A stretch of 11,416 nucleotides of DNA from Pseudomonadota bacterium (GTDB lineage Bacteria > Desulfobacterota > Anaeroferrophillalia > Anaeroferrophillales > Tharpellaceae): NCBI GenBank assembly GCA_015486505.1, contig WFRP01000051.1, forward strand, positions 1-11,416, read 5' to 3'. Of the stretch, positions 1 through 7,439 are shown in pieces (position 1 is the stretch's first letter; each line of letters begins with the position of its first letter). The notes under the pieces are model-generated. The model did not search any database. It had not been told where the DNA came from and was given only the letters and a program-made list of their open reading frames with translations. Made by a program: the position numbers and the translations under genes.

Positions 1-224
1 AAACAGGGCCTTGCGGCCCGCAAATAAGTACTCTTATCAGAACATTTTCTGGATATTAAATCTTGTTTTTTGGTACAGAAAATAACCTGTAAGGTACTAA
101 TGCGGGAACAACTCCCGCAACCCAAACAGGGCCTTGCGGCCCGCAAATAAGTACTCTTATCAGAACATTTTCTGATTATTAAATCTTGTTTTTTGGTGCA
201 GAAAATAACCTGTAAGGTACTAAA
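1..224 (+). repeat. Tandem three-hairpin repeat array, left copy (123-bp period)
   Basis: The same sequence starts at 1 and again at 124, giving a period of 123 bp; the second copy stops near 223. Each unit can form three hairpins. H3 is GGGCC-TTGC-GGCCC (6-19, again 129-142). H1 is a long imperfect, AT-rich stem-loop from GTAC at 28 to GTAC at 97, with bulged bases and a large loop. H2 is TGCGGGA-ACAAC-TCCCGCA (101-119). The two units differ only in the H1 loop region (near 52-53 and at 75). The array is probably cut by the window start. An inverted array of the same family ends the window. No transposase is associated. I do not recognise the family; it is not a CRISPR array, since there are no short repeats with unique spacers. 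Confidence 0.9.
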
Positions 225-229
225 TCCGG

Positions 230-553
230 GTTAATCTGCGTTCATCTGTGGTTTCTATTTTGTAACTATTCAGCCGAATTTTACCCCCCACCTTCTGGAG
301 GGGGCGGGGGTGGTTTTTCGAAGCGGTTGCGGAAACGATTTCGTTGTTTTTCGGAAGCGAGCGGGAGCCCATTAGCATTGCAACTGTTTGAGCGTAAGCG
401 AGTTTTGCAAGGCGGGCGCAGCGAGCTTAAAGGAAAAAGAGAAATCTTAACGCCTGGCGGAGAAAAACCGCGCCCGACCTAGGATTCGGCTGAATAGTTA
501 CATCTGTGGTTTCTATTTTTTGGTTGAACCACAGATGGACACGGATAGACACA
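230..553. repeat. Palindromic intergenic repeat, interrupted by an insertion
   Basis: The left half (about 233-253) and the right half (527-547) are inverted copies matching at 17 of 21 positions by eye, including the perfect arms ATCTGTGGTT (502-511, duplicated at 244-253) and AACCACAGAT (527-536). Without the 240-bp insertion and its duplicated flank, the two halves would make one hairpin with a loop of about 16 nt. Repeats with the words AACCACAGAT and ACACGGAT are common between genes in many environmental bacteria. No coding function is seen. Confidence 0.65.
262..501. mobile_element. MITE-like 240-bp element with perfect terminal inverted repeats
   Basis: The outer sequences TGTAACTATTCAGCCGAAT (261-279) and ATTCGGCTGAATAGTTACA (484-502) are perfect 19-bp inverted repeats. 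The 18-bp sequence ATCTGTGGTTTCTATTTT is present on both sides (244-261 and 502-519), as expected of a target-site duplication. The interior has no credible coding sequence. It carries further complementary segments, GGTTTTTC (312-319) with GAAAAACC (462-469), and a central TTGCAA...TTGCAA hairpin around 380-414, so the whole element is a loose palindrome. There is also a G-rich stretch at about 296-313. It is most likely a non-autonomous element moved in trans; its family is unknown. An 18-bp duplication is long for DDE transposases, so recombination between two intergenic repeats is an alternative origin. Confidence 0.7.
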
Positions 554-615
554 GATAAAATTTCAATAATTTCAAGTAGTTATAAAGCGTTATTTAGAAG
601 TCACAAAGAAGTCAC

Positions 616-650
616 AAAAACAAAAAGGGACAGATCCGCAAACCTGTCCC
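616..650 (-). terminator. Rho-independent terminator of the yej-kinase operon
   Basis: Read on the minus strand this is GGGACAG, a 10-nt loop and CTGTCCC (stem arms 644-650 and 627-633), followed directly by TTTTTGTTTTT. It lies about 110 bp downstream of the kinase stop codon, in the right direction to end the operon transcript. The 7-bp GC-rich stem with an adjoining U-tract is a textbook intrinsic terminator. Confidence 0.75.
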
Positions 651-762
651 CTGATGAGAAAGATAGTATTTTAGGCTGCCGGCAAAATCGTATCCGGTTC
701 CAGCTGCGGAGCGCTGCTAACATTTAACCTTTGAAACAGTCAAGTAAAATCGGAAAAATCCA

Positions 763-3663
763 TTAAACATTTTTCCGCGGTGCAGCGACCAGCAAGTCAA
801 TACAGCTTTTAACTCCGGCAATTGTAAATGGTTTCGAGATAACCCCTGAAAAACCGTATTCAGTATAGTTCGCCATTATCGGATCGGTTGAGTAACCACT
901 GGAGACAACCACCTTGACGGCAGGATCAAGCGCCTTAAGCCGCGCGCAGGTTTCCTTCCCGCCGATACCTCCGGGAATGGTCAAATCGAGAATGACCAGA
1001 TCAAAGCCCTGATCTTGAGCCAATGCCGCAGTATAAATTTCCAGCGCCGCCGCTCCATCATCGGCAACCACCGCGGAATGGCCCAGCAAATCGAGAATCT
1101 CAACCATAACCTCCCGCAGATCCGGATCATCATCCATCACCAGGACTTTTTGCGGCGGCAAATCATTCTCGGACTCGATAACCGTCGCTGAATCATTTTC
1201 CGGCCTGAGTTCACAGTCGGACTCAGGCGCCGCCGGTAAATCGATGGTAAAAGTCGTCCCCTTCAACAATTCGGATTCGAGCCGGATAAAACCATTATGT
1301 TTTTTTATAATCGAGAAACATAAGGACAGACCCAGGCCGCAACCGGTAGATTTTGTCGTAAAATAGGGGTCAAAAATCCTGACCTGAGTTTCAGGGCTCA
1401 TCCCCTCACCCTGATCCGTAACCGTGATTCTGACATAACGGATCATCTCCGTATATATCCCGGAGTCGTCATGTTCTTCCAGATTAGTCATTGCAATCCG
1501 GATTATACCACCTTCAGGCATTGCCTGATCCGCGTTAATCACCAGGTTGGAGATTACCTGCCCGATCTGACCCGCGTCAGCGAAAACCGGCCAGAGATCC
1601 GGGCTTTGCCGGATCTCCAGTTTAACGTTGCTGCCGCGCAGGGCAAACCCGGAGATCTCAGTCACTAAAAGACCCAGATCGACAACCTGTCGCAGCGGTT
1701 CGCCGCCCTTGGCAAAAGTCAGAAGCTGCCGTGTCAAAGCGGTGGTCTGCTGCAGCGCCGCTTCGGCCTTCTGCAAATATTTGTTAACTTTACCTGTCGG
1801 AGAAGTCTGCATCCTCGCCAAAGATATGTTTCCGAAAATACCCGATAACAGATTATTAAAATCATGGGCAATGCCTCCGGCCAGCAGGCCCAGAGATTCA
1901 AGCTGCGATACCTTTTGCAACTCGCGCTCATTGCGCAGTTTTTCGGTAATATCGGTAACCGTGGCGACTACTACTTCTTCACCGGCATAGGAACTTAGTG
2001 AAAGGTTGACCAGAACATCGAAGATCTCTCCGGACCGATAACGCCGGGCCCGCCACTCAAACTCCTGCGGCTCTCCCGAGAATACTTTTTTGATTAATGC
2101 CTCAGCTTTGGCATTATCATTTTCCGGCGCGGAAAGATCGCCGACCGACAGAGAACAGGCCGTCACCCAATCCGGTATTTCATACATCGCCAGCATCGTC
2201 TGATTAACATCAAGCAGTTTCGTATCAGGGCCATGAACGAAAATCGCGTCCTTGGCATTTTCAAACAGATCCTGATAACGTTTACGACTGCTCTCCAGCT
2301 CCCGGGTTCTCTGATTAAAGTAAAAAACCAGTTTGCCGAGTTCATTATTTGATGAGATTGCAATCTCCCTTGAACTTAGTTGGGGATCTTCCTCAATTTC
2401 TTTTAACTGAGCCGTAATCTCCCGCAAGGGTACAAGCAGATTCTGTCGCAAAAGAAAAAACGCGAAAAACAGTACCCCGAGAAGAGTGACGGCCAGAAAA
2501 AAAATCAACCGGCCCATAACCCGACTGACAACCACGTTAATTCGGCTGTCGGGAACTACCACCGCCAGTTTCCAATCCGCGGCCGGAATATGAAACAGGG
2601 TTACGGTTACCGGTTCATGCAGCAGCAGATCATCATCAACCTTGAAAGCGGTTAATTTATGCGACACAACCGTGCCGGTGCTGTCGGGTAAAGGATTAAG
2701 CATAAACGCGGCAATCATCCGGGCCCTGGATAAATCAATCTGATATGACTCTTTAGCAAGTTCCTGCACCAGTTTGTCGTATTCGGGGAATTTCTTCCGC
2801 GCAAACGCGATAATCTTTTCGTCAATCCCGGCCACCGCCTGCGCCACCGGGGCAAAACGTTTTTCCGTCCGGGCCAGCAAATTACAGTCGATAAAATCAT
2901 CAGCCGGGTTGATTTTTCCGGAATCGTCAGCCGGGCGAATTAATTTTTTATCGGGGAAAACCAGGAATTTATTACTGTTATCAACCGCGAACAGATAGCC
3001 GTCGACCACCCGGCCGGCCCGGGCGAACAACTCCACCAGCCCTTCAAGTTTAAGATCAACCGCACTGACACCGACAAACCGGCCCTTCTCCAGCATCGGC
3101 ACGCTACAGGTAATCATCGGCTGCAAAGAGTATGGATCGACATACAACTCCGACCAGATGCCTTTCCGGGTTTTAGCATAGCGAGCCGGAACATACCACG
3201 CCTCATGATGATAACCGACCCCGGCCGCGGCATTGTAGTCATCAAAATAGTGGAGCCGCTTATCGGCCTTGCGCCCCCAGAAAAAACCCCGGCGTTGGCA
3301 ATCCGGGTTGAACATATAAGGTTCCGGCCAGATCCCGCCACCGGCAATAAAATCCGCGGTTCCCGGCAAATCAAGCAAATTCGGAATCAGTTTTTTCAGA
3401 ACCGCGGCATCCTTTTCCGGCATTTCCGTATAGACATTGGCAATGGCTGTTGCAACGGTTTCGGTCATTACAATTGAATTGCTCAACTGCGCGACAATCT
3501 GATTCCCCAGAGACTCAACCCGCTCCTGCTGATTTTTGAGCAGAAGCGGCCGGGCAATCGTCATCATCGTATAGCATACGACCATAAAAACAATTATCAG
3601 AAGAAAGAAAAAACTGACCGAGATTATCTTCTGCAAATTATTTTCAAACTGTTTCTCAGTCAT
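763..3663 (-). CDS. Cache-HAMP-PAS hybrid sensor histidine kinase with C-terminal receiver
   Basis: Inner-membrane two-component sensor of 966 aa. Order seen: a membrane helix (about 13-36); a periplasmic region of about 350 residues with the dCache signature (AWYVPA near 155, IWSELYVDPY 169-178, VGVSAVDL near 197-204); a second helix (about 385-405); HAMP (about 405-458); PAS (about 462-577); a histidine dimerisation domain with GGIAHDFNNLL (phospho-acceptor His600); and a HATPase with an N-box (LVINADQAM, Asn710), DQGEGM and CGLGLS. A receiver follows with DDD 844-846, phospho-acceptor Asp893 and Lys944. It has no DNA-binding output, so it probably passes phosphate to an unlinked partner. 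The ATG at 3663 is preferred because AGGGG lies 6 nt upstream; a TTG at 3669 would add two residues. The gene follows the yejF stop by 9 nt, so the two are co-transcribed and the kinase may report on peptide or nutrient status, which is inference. No recognised gene name. Confidence 0.93.
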   Translation of the reverse strand: MTEKQFENNLQKIISVSFFFLLIIVFMVVCYTMMTIARPLLLKNQQERVESLGNQIVAQLSNSIVMTETVATAIANVYTEMPEKDAAVLKKLIPNLLDLPGTADFIAGGGIWPEPYMFNPDCQRRGFFWGRKADKRLHYFDDYNAAAGVGYHHEAWYVPARYAKTRKGIWSELYVDPYSLQPMITCSVPMLEKGRFVGVSAVDLKLEGLVELFARAGRVVDGYLFAVDNSNKFLVFPDKKLIRPADDSGKINPADDFIDCNLLARTEKRFAPVAQAVAGIDEKIIAFARKKFPEYDKLVQELAKESYQIDLSRARMIAAFMLNPLPDSTGTVVSHKLTAFKVDDDLLLHEPVTVTLFHIPAADWKLAVVVPDSRINVVVSRVMGRLIFFLAVTLLGVLFFAFFLLRQNLLVPLREITAQLKEIEEDPQLSSREIAISSNNELGKLVFYFNQRTRELESSRKRYQDLFENAKDAIFVHGPDTKLLDVNQTMLAMYEIPDWVTACSLSVGDLSAPENDNAKAEALIKKVFSGEPQEFEWRARRYRSGEIFDVLVNLSLSSYAGEEVVVATVTDITEKLRNERELQKVSQLESLGLLAGGIAHDFNNLLSGIFGNISLARMQTSPTGKVNKYLQKAEAALQQTTALTRQLLTFAKGGEPLRQVVDLGLLVTEISGFALRGSNVKLEIRQSPDLWPVFADAGQIGQVISNLVINADQAMPEGGIIRIAMTNLEEHDDSGIYTEMIRYVRITVTDQGEGMSPETQVRIFDPYFTTKSTGCGLGLSLCFSIIKKHNGFIRLESELLKGTTFTIDLPAAPESDCELRPENDSATVIESENDLPPQKVLVMDDDPDLREVMVEILDLLGHSAVVADDGAAALEIYTAALAQDQGFDLVILDLTIPGGIGGKETCARLKALDPAVKVVVSSGYSTDPIMANYTEYGFSGVISKPFTIAGVKSCIDLLVAAPRKNV

Positions 3664-3672
3664 TTTCAACCC

Positions 3673-5277
3673 CTACGACAACAGAGCCGCCGCCAGCAGT
3701 TCCCGGGTATAAGCGTTGCGCGGGTTCTCCAAAACTTCGGCCACCGGCCCGTTTTCAACCACCCGGCCGTGATGTAAAACCATAACCCGGTGACAAAGAG
3801 CTTTAACCACTTTAAGATCATGCGATATAAAAAGGTAGGCAAAATTATGTTTAGCCTGCAGATCCCGCAGCAGATCAATCACCTGGGCCTGCACCGAGCG
3901 GTCAAGTGATGAGGTTGGTTCATCCAGAACAATCAACTCAGGTTTTAATACCAAAGCCCGGGCGATTGCAATCCGCTGACGCTGACCGCCGGAAAATTCA
4001 TGTGGATAACGCCGCAGTACATCCTTTTCCAGACCGACTTCCGCCAGGGTCGCGGTCACCAGCCGCTGTCGCTCCGCAGCGCTGCCGATATTATGCAATT
4101 CCAGACCTTCCGCCACAATCTGGGCCACGGTCAGACGTGGGCTTAAACTGGCAAAAGGGTCCTGAAATACAACCTGCAGATGCTGACGCAGAGAACGCAT
4201 TTGCTGAGATGAGAGCCGACTTAAATCATGCCCGGCAAAAGATATCCGGCCTTCGGCGGCCAGGAGCCGCAAAAGGGCATAGCCCAAAGTCGATTTTCCC
4301 GAACCGCTCTCACCGACTAAACCTAAGCTCTCTCCCGGCTTAATCGCAAAAGAAACCCCGTCAACCGCCTTGACATAGTCAACTGTTTTCTTGAAAAAAC
4401 CTTTTTTTATCGGAAACCAGACTTTGACATCCTCAACTTGTAACAGCGGATCAGCCTTCCCGGTCAAAGGTCGCGGCAAACCTTGCGGTTCCGCCGCCAG
4501 TAATTTTTTAGTATAAGCGTGCCGCGGTCGGGTAAACAGGTTTTCACAGGAGTTCACTTCAACAATCCGCCCGGCCGTCATAACCGCGACCCGATCCGCA
4601 TGATGTCTGACAATTCCCAGATCATGGGTAATCAATAAAATTGCCATACCGAGACGCTTTTTTAATGAACTTAAAAGAGCAAGTACCTGCGCCTGCACGG
4701 TTACATCAAGGGCCGTGGTTGGTTCATCCGCAATCAAAAGATCCGGCTCATTCGCCAAAGCCATCGCTATCATCACCCGCTGGCGCTGGCCGCCGGAGAG
4801 CTGATGCGGAAAAGCGTCAAGCCGGCGCGCTGCATCATCAATGCCGACCAGCTCCAGCAATTGTTGCGCCCGGGAACGAAGCTCCCGCTGACGCCCGCCG
4901 CCGCGATGCAGCCGGATACTCTCACTGATCTGCCGGACAATTGTGTGCAGAGGGTTTAAGGAGGTCATCGGCTCCTGAAAGATCATCCCGATCCGGCCGC
5001 CGCGAATCGCCCGAAGTTTTTTCTCCGGCAGCGAGAGCAGGTTTTCTCCGGCAAAAATAATCTCTCCTGCCGGATGAGAGGCTTCAGGATAGGGTAAAAG
5101 TTTGAGGATTGAATGCGCGGTTACCGATTTTCCGGAACCGCTCTCGCCGACCAGCGCCAGAGTTTCCTGCGGATTGATACTTAACGAAATCCGGTCAACC
5201 GCTAAAACCGGTTCACTGCCGGAACTAAACTTCACCGACAGATCTTTAATCTTGAGCAGAGGCAGGTTATGCGTCAT
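3673..5277 (-). CDS. yejF: Oligopeptide ABC transporter, fused two-domain ATP-binding protein YejF
   Basis: Cytoplasmic ATPase driving peptide import, 534 aa with two complete nucleotide-binding domains in one chain, as in YejF and other fused OppD-OppF type proteins. Domain 1: Walker A GESGSGKS (44-51), Q-loop Gln101, signature LSGGQRQ (160-166), Walker B LLIADEP (180-186), switch His218. Domain 2: GESGSGKST (322-330), Gln372, FSGGQRQ (428-434), LIVLDEP (448-454), His486. All catalytic elements are intact in both halves, so both sites should hydrolyse ATP. Each domain ends in the oligopeptide-type extension (HAYTKKLL, NAYTRELL). The ATG follows the yejE stop directly (TGAATG), with a GGGGG run just upstream as likely ribosome binding site. 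It should pair with the YejB and YejE permeases encoded upstream. Confidence 0.95.
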   Translation of the reverse strand: MTHNLPLLKIKDLSVKFSSGSEPVLAVDRISLSINPQETLALVGESGSGKSVTAHSILKLLPYPEASHPAGEIIFAGENLLSLPEKKLRAIRGGRIGMIFQEPMTSLNPLHTIVRQISESIRLHRGGGRQRELRSRAQQLLELVGIDDAARRLDAFPHQLSGGQRQRVMIAMALANEPDLLIADEPTTALDVTVQAQVLALLSSLKKRLGMAILLITHDLGIVRHHADRVAVMTAGRIVEVNSCENLFTRPRHAYTKKLLAAEPQGLPRPLTGKADPLLQVEDVKVWFPIKKGFFKKTVDYVKAVDGVSFAIKPGESLGLVGESGSGKSTLGYALLRLLAAEGRISFAGHDLSRLSSQQMRSLRQHLQVVFQDPFASLSPRLTVAQIVAEGLELHNIGSAAERQRLVTATLAEVGLEKDVLRRYPHEFSGGQRQRIAIARALVLKPELIVLDEPTSSLDRSVQAQVIDLLRDLQAKHNFAYLFISHDLKVVKALCHRVMVLHHGRVVENGPVAEVLENPRNAYTRELLAAALLS

Positions 5278-6333
5278 TCAACCCCCAAGCCCGGTGGCCT
5301 GCCGCGGATCGAAAGCATCACGCACCGCCTCGCCGATGAAAACCAGCAGACTTAACATAACCGCCAGGACAAAAAATGCGGAAAGTCCGAGCCAGGGCGC
5401 CTGCAGATTGGCTTTGCCCTGGGCCAGAAGTTCACCCAGAGAGGGCGACCCCGGCGCCATCCCGAAACCTAAAAAATCGAGTGAAGTTAAAGTCGTAATC
5501 GAAGCGTTAAGAATAAAGGGCACAAAAGTTATGGTCGCGACCACGGCATTCGGCAGAATATGGCGGAACATAACCTGCAGATCTCCGGCGCCTAAAGCCT
5601 TGGCCGCCCGGACATAATCAAGATTACGGCCGCGCAAAAACTCCGCCCGCACCACCCCGACCAGGCTCATCCAGGAAAAGAGCAGCATAATTCCGAGCAG
5701 CCACCAGAAATTGGGCTGGACGAAACTGGAAAGAATAATCAAAAGATAAAGCACCGGCAATCCCGACCAGATCTCCATAAATCGCTGGCCGAAAAGATCA
5801 ATTTTGCCGCCGTAATAGCCCTGGAGCGCCCCGACCACAATACCGATTATCGAACCGAAAAAAGTCAGACAGAGCCCGAAGAGCACCGAAATCCGAAAAC
5901 CATAGACGAGCCGGGCGACAACGTCACGGCCCTGATCGTCGGTGCCAAGCAGATTTTCCCGGCTCGGCGGCGACGGCGCCGGCACCGGCAGATCGTAATT
6001 GATGGTATCATAGTAGTAACGAATCGGCGGCCAGATTATCCAGCCGCCCGATTTTTCAATAAGTTCAATCAGATAAGGATCACGATAATCAGCCGCAGTC
6101 GCGAATTCGCCGCCGAAATCGGTTTCACTGTAGGAGATAAATACCGGACAGTAGAATTTATGATGCAGCCGGATCAGGAGCGGCTGATCGTTAACAAAGA
6201 GTTCGGCGCTGAGACTGAAACAGAACAGAAAAAGAAAAATCCACAACGACCAGTAGCCCCTCCGATTCGCCCGGAAACGGGCCAGGCGCCGTTGGGTAAC
6301 CGGATTAAATGTAAAAAACCGCCGATCCGACAT
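5278..6333 (-). CDS. yejE: Oligopeptide ABC transporter permease YejE
   Basis: Inner-membrane permease of 351 aa, close to the E. coli YejE length. The N-terminus (NPVTQRRLARFRANRRGYWS) and the periplasmic stretch with SETDFGGEFATAADYRDPYL are characteristic of YejE and set it apart from DppC or OppC. There is a membrane helix at about 27-46, then a long periplasmic loop, then the five-helix core from about 145. The EAA loop that contacts the ATPase is YVRAAKALGAGDLQVMFRHI followed by LPNA (about 240-263). LLGTDDQGRDVVARLVYG (about 128-145) is the usual binding-protein-dependent permease motif. Its ATG shares one base with the yejB stop (TGATG) and has only a weak Shine-Dalgarno, which suggests translational coupling. 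It forms the heterodimeric channel with YejB. Confidence 0.95.
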   Translation of the reverse strand: MSDRRFFTFNPVTQRRLARFRANRRGYWSLWIFLFLFCFSLSAELFVNDQPLLIRLHHKFYCPVFISYSETDFGGEFATAADYRDPYLIELIEKSGGWIIWPPIRYYYDTINYDLPVPAPSPPSRENLLGTDDQGRDVVARLVYGFRISVLFGLCLTFFGSIIGIVVGALQGYYGGKIDLFGQRFMEIWSGLPVLYLLIILSSFVQPNFWWLLGIMLLFSWMSLVGVVRAEFLRGRNLDYVRAAKALGAGDLQVMFRHILPNAVVATITFVPFILNASITTLTSLDFLGFGMAPGSPSLGELLAQGKANLQAPWLGLSAFFVLAVMLSLLVFIGEAVRDAFDPRQATGLGG

Positions 6334-7433
6334 CAGAAATCCCGCGCCTCGAAATCAATTCTCGGATCGACCAGCATATAACAGAGATCACTTAAAAGAT
6401 TAGTCAACAACCCGATCAGAGTGAAAATATAGAGGGTTCCGAACATTACCGGATAATCACGGCCGATGGTCGCCTCAAAACCTAAAAGACCGAGACCGTC
6501 GAGGGAAAATATCACCTCAATCAAGAGCGAGCCGGCGAAAAACATGCTGATAAAAGCCGCCGGGAAACCGGCGACGATAATCAGCATCGCGTTGCGGAAA
6601 ACATGGCCGTAAAGCACCTGGTTGCGGCTTAGGCCCTTGGCCCGGGCGGTCGTCACATACTGTTTGCCGATTTCATCGAGAAACGAGTTTTTGGTCAGCA
6701 TCGTCAGGGTCGCGAAACCGCCGATAACCATTGCCGTAACCGGCAGCACCAGATGATGAAAATAGTCAAGAATCTTGCCGCCCAGCGAAAGTTCGGCAAA
6801 GTTTAACGAAGTCAACCCCCGCAGCGGAAACCAGGCAAAATAGGAGCCGCCGGCAAAGATAACCACTAAAATCACGGCAAACAGAAAAACCGGAATCGCG
6901 TTACCGACAATCACGACCGTACTGGTCCAGACATCAAAACGCGAGCCGTGGCGGACAGCTTTGGCAATGCCTAAGGGAATTGAAACCAGATAGATGATCA
7001 GCGTCGACCAGAAACCTAAGGAGATCGAGACCGGCAGTTTTTCAATTATAAGGGCGATAACCTTTTTATCGCGATAGAAACTTGTGCCGAAATCGAATTT
7101 AAGATAATCGCTGACCAGTTTGATGTAACGCTTATAGAGCGGCTGGTCAAAACCGTAAAGTTTTTCAATCTCTTTTACAAGCTCGGGATCAAGGCCCTGA
7201 GCCCCGCGATAACTGCTGTTTGTGGATGTGATTTTAGCGGGACGCTGTTTTAATTCGGCCTGATTACTGCCGGCAACTCTTACCGTGGCGCTCTCGCCGG
7301 TTGCTTCAAGCTTGGCAATCATCTGTTCAACCGGCCCGCCGGGCGCCGCCTGGATAATAAAAAAATTAATCGTCAGAATGCCCAGTAAAGTCGGAATAAT
7401 AAGCAAAAGACGTCGGAGAATATAGGAAGCCAT
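6333..7433 (-). CDS. yejB: Oligopeptide ABC transporter permease YejB
   Basis: Inner-membrane permease of 366 aa from the DppB/OppB class. The first helix (about 8-29) ends in IIQAAPGGPVEQMIAKLE, which is typical of YejB. A hydrophilic insert (about 45-85) precedes LYGFDQPLYKRY (92-103) and the DFGTSF element. The remaining helices span about 130 to 355, with the EAA loop YVTTARAKGLSRNQVLYGHV and FRNA at about 259-282. The start is an ATG 6 nt after the yejA stop. The intervening sequence is AT-rich and I see no Shine-Dalgarno at the right spacing (GGTGGG is too far upstream), so translation probably depends on ribosomes finishing yejA. It is the channel partner of YejE. Confidence 0.95.
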   Translation of the reverse strand: MASYILRRLLLIIPTLLGILTINFFIIQAAPGGPVEQMIAKLEATGESATVRVAGSNQAELKQRPAKITSTNSSYRGAQGLDPELVKEIEKLYGFDQPLYKRYIKLVSDYLKFDFGTSFYRDKKVIALIIEKLPVSISLGFWSTLIIYLVSIPLGIAKAVRHGSRFDVWTSTVVIVGNAIPVFLFAVILVVIFAGGSYFAWFPLRGLTSLNFAELSLGGKILDYFHHLVLPVTAMVIGGFATLTMLTKNSFLDEIGKQYVTTARAKGLSRNQVLYGHVFRNAMLIIVAGFPAAFISMFFAGSLLIEVIFSLDGLGLLGFEATIGRDYPVMFGTLYIFTLIGLLTNLLSDLCYMLVDPRIDFEARDF

Positions 7434-7439
7434 AAAATT

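Noticed and set aside
1..223. CRISPR array
   Set aside because: The repeat period is 123 bp with the whole unit conserved. There are no short repeats alternating with unique spacers and no cas genes.
506..727. Plus-strand open frame of 73 codons
   Set aside because: It begins inside the element flank and palindromic repeat, runs through the terminator hairpin, shows no family features and has no good ribosome binding site.
1628..1990. Plus-strand frame of 120 codons within the kinase gene
   Set aside because: It is antisense to the well-supported histidine kinase and reads as low-quality arginine- and serine-rich protein without a motif. The other plus-strand frames inside the yej genes and hemW were rejected for the same reason.
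3664..3669. TTG start for the kinase
   Set aside because: The in-frame ATG two codons later is spaced 6 nt from AGGGG, while the TTG would directly abut that Shine-Dalgarno.
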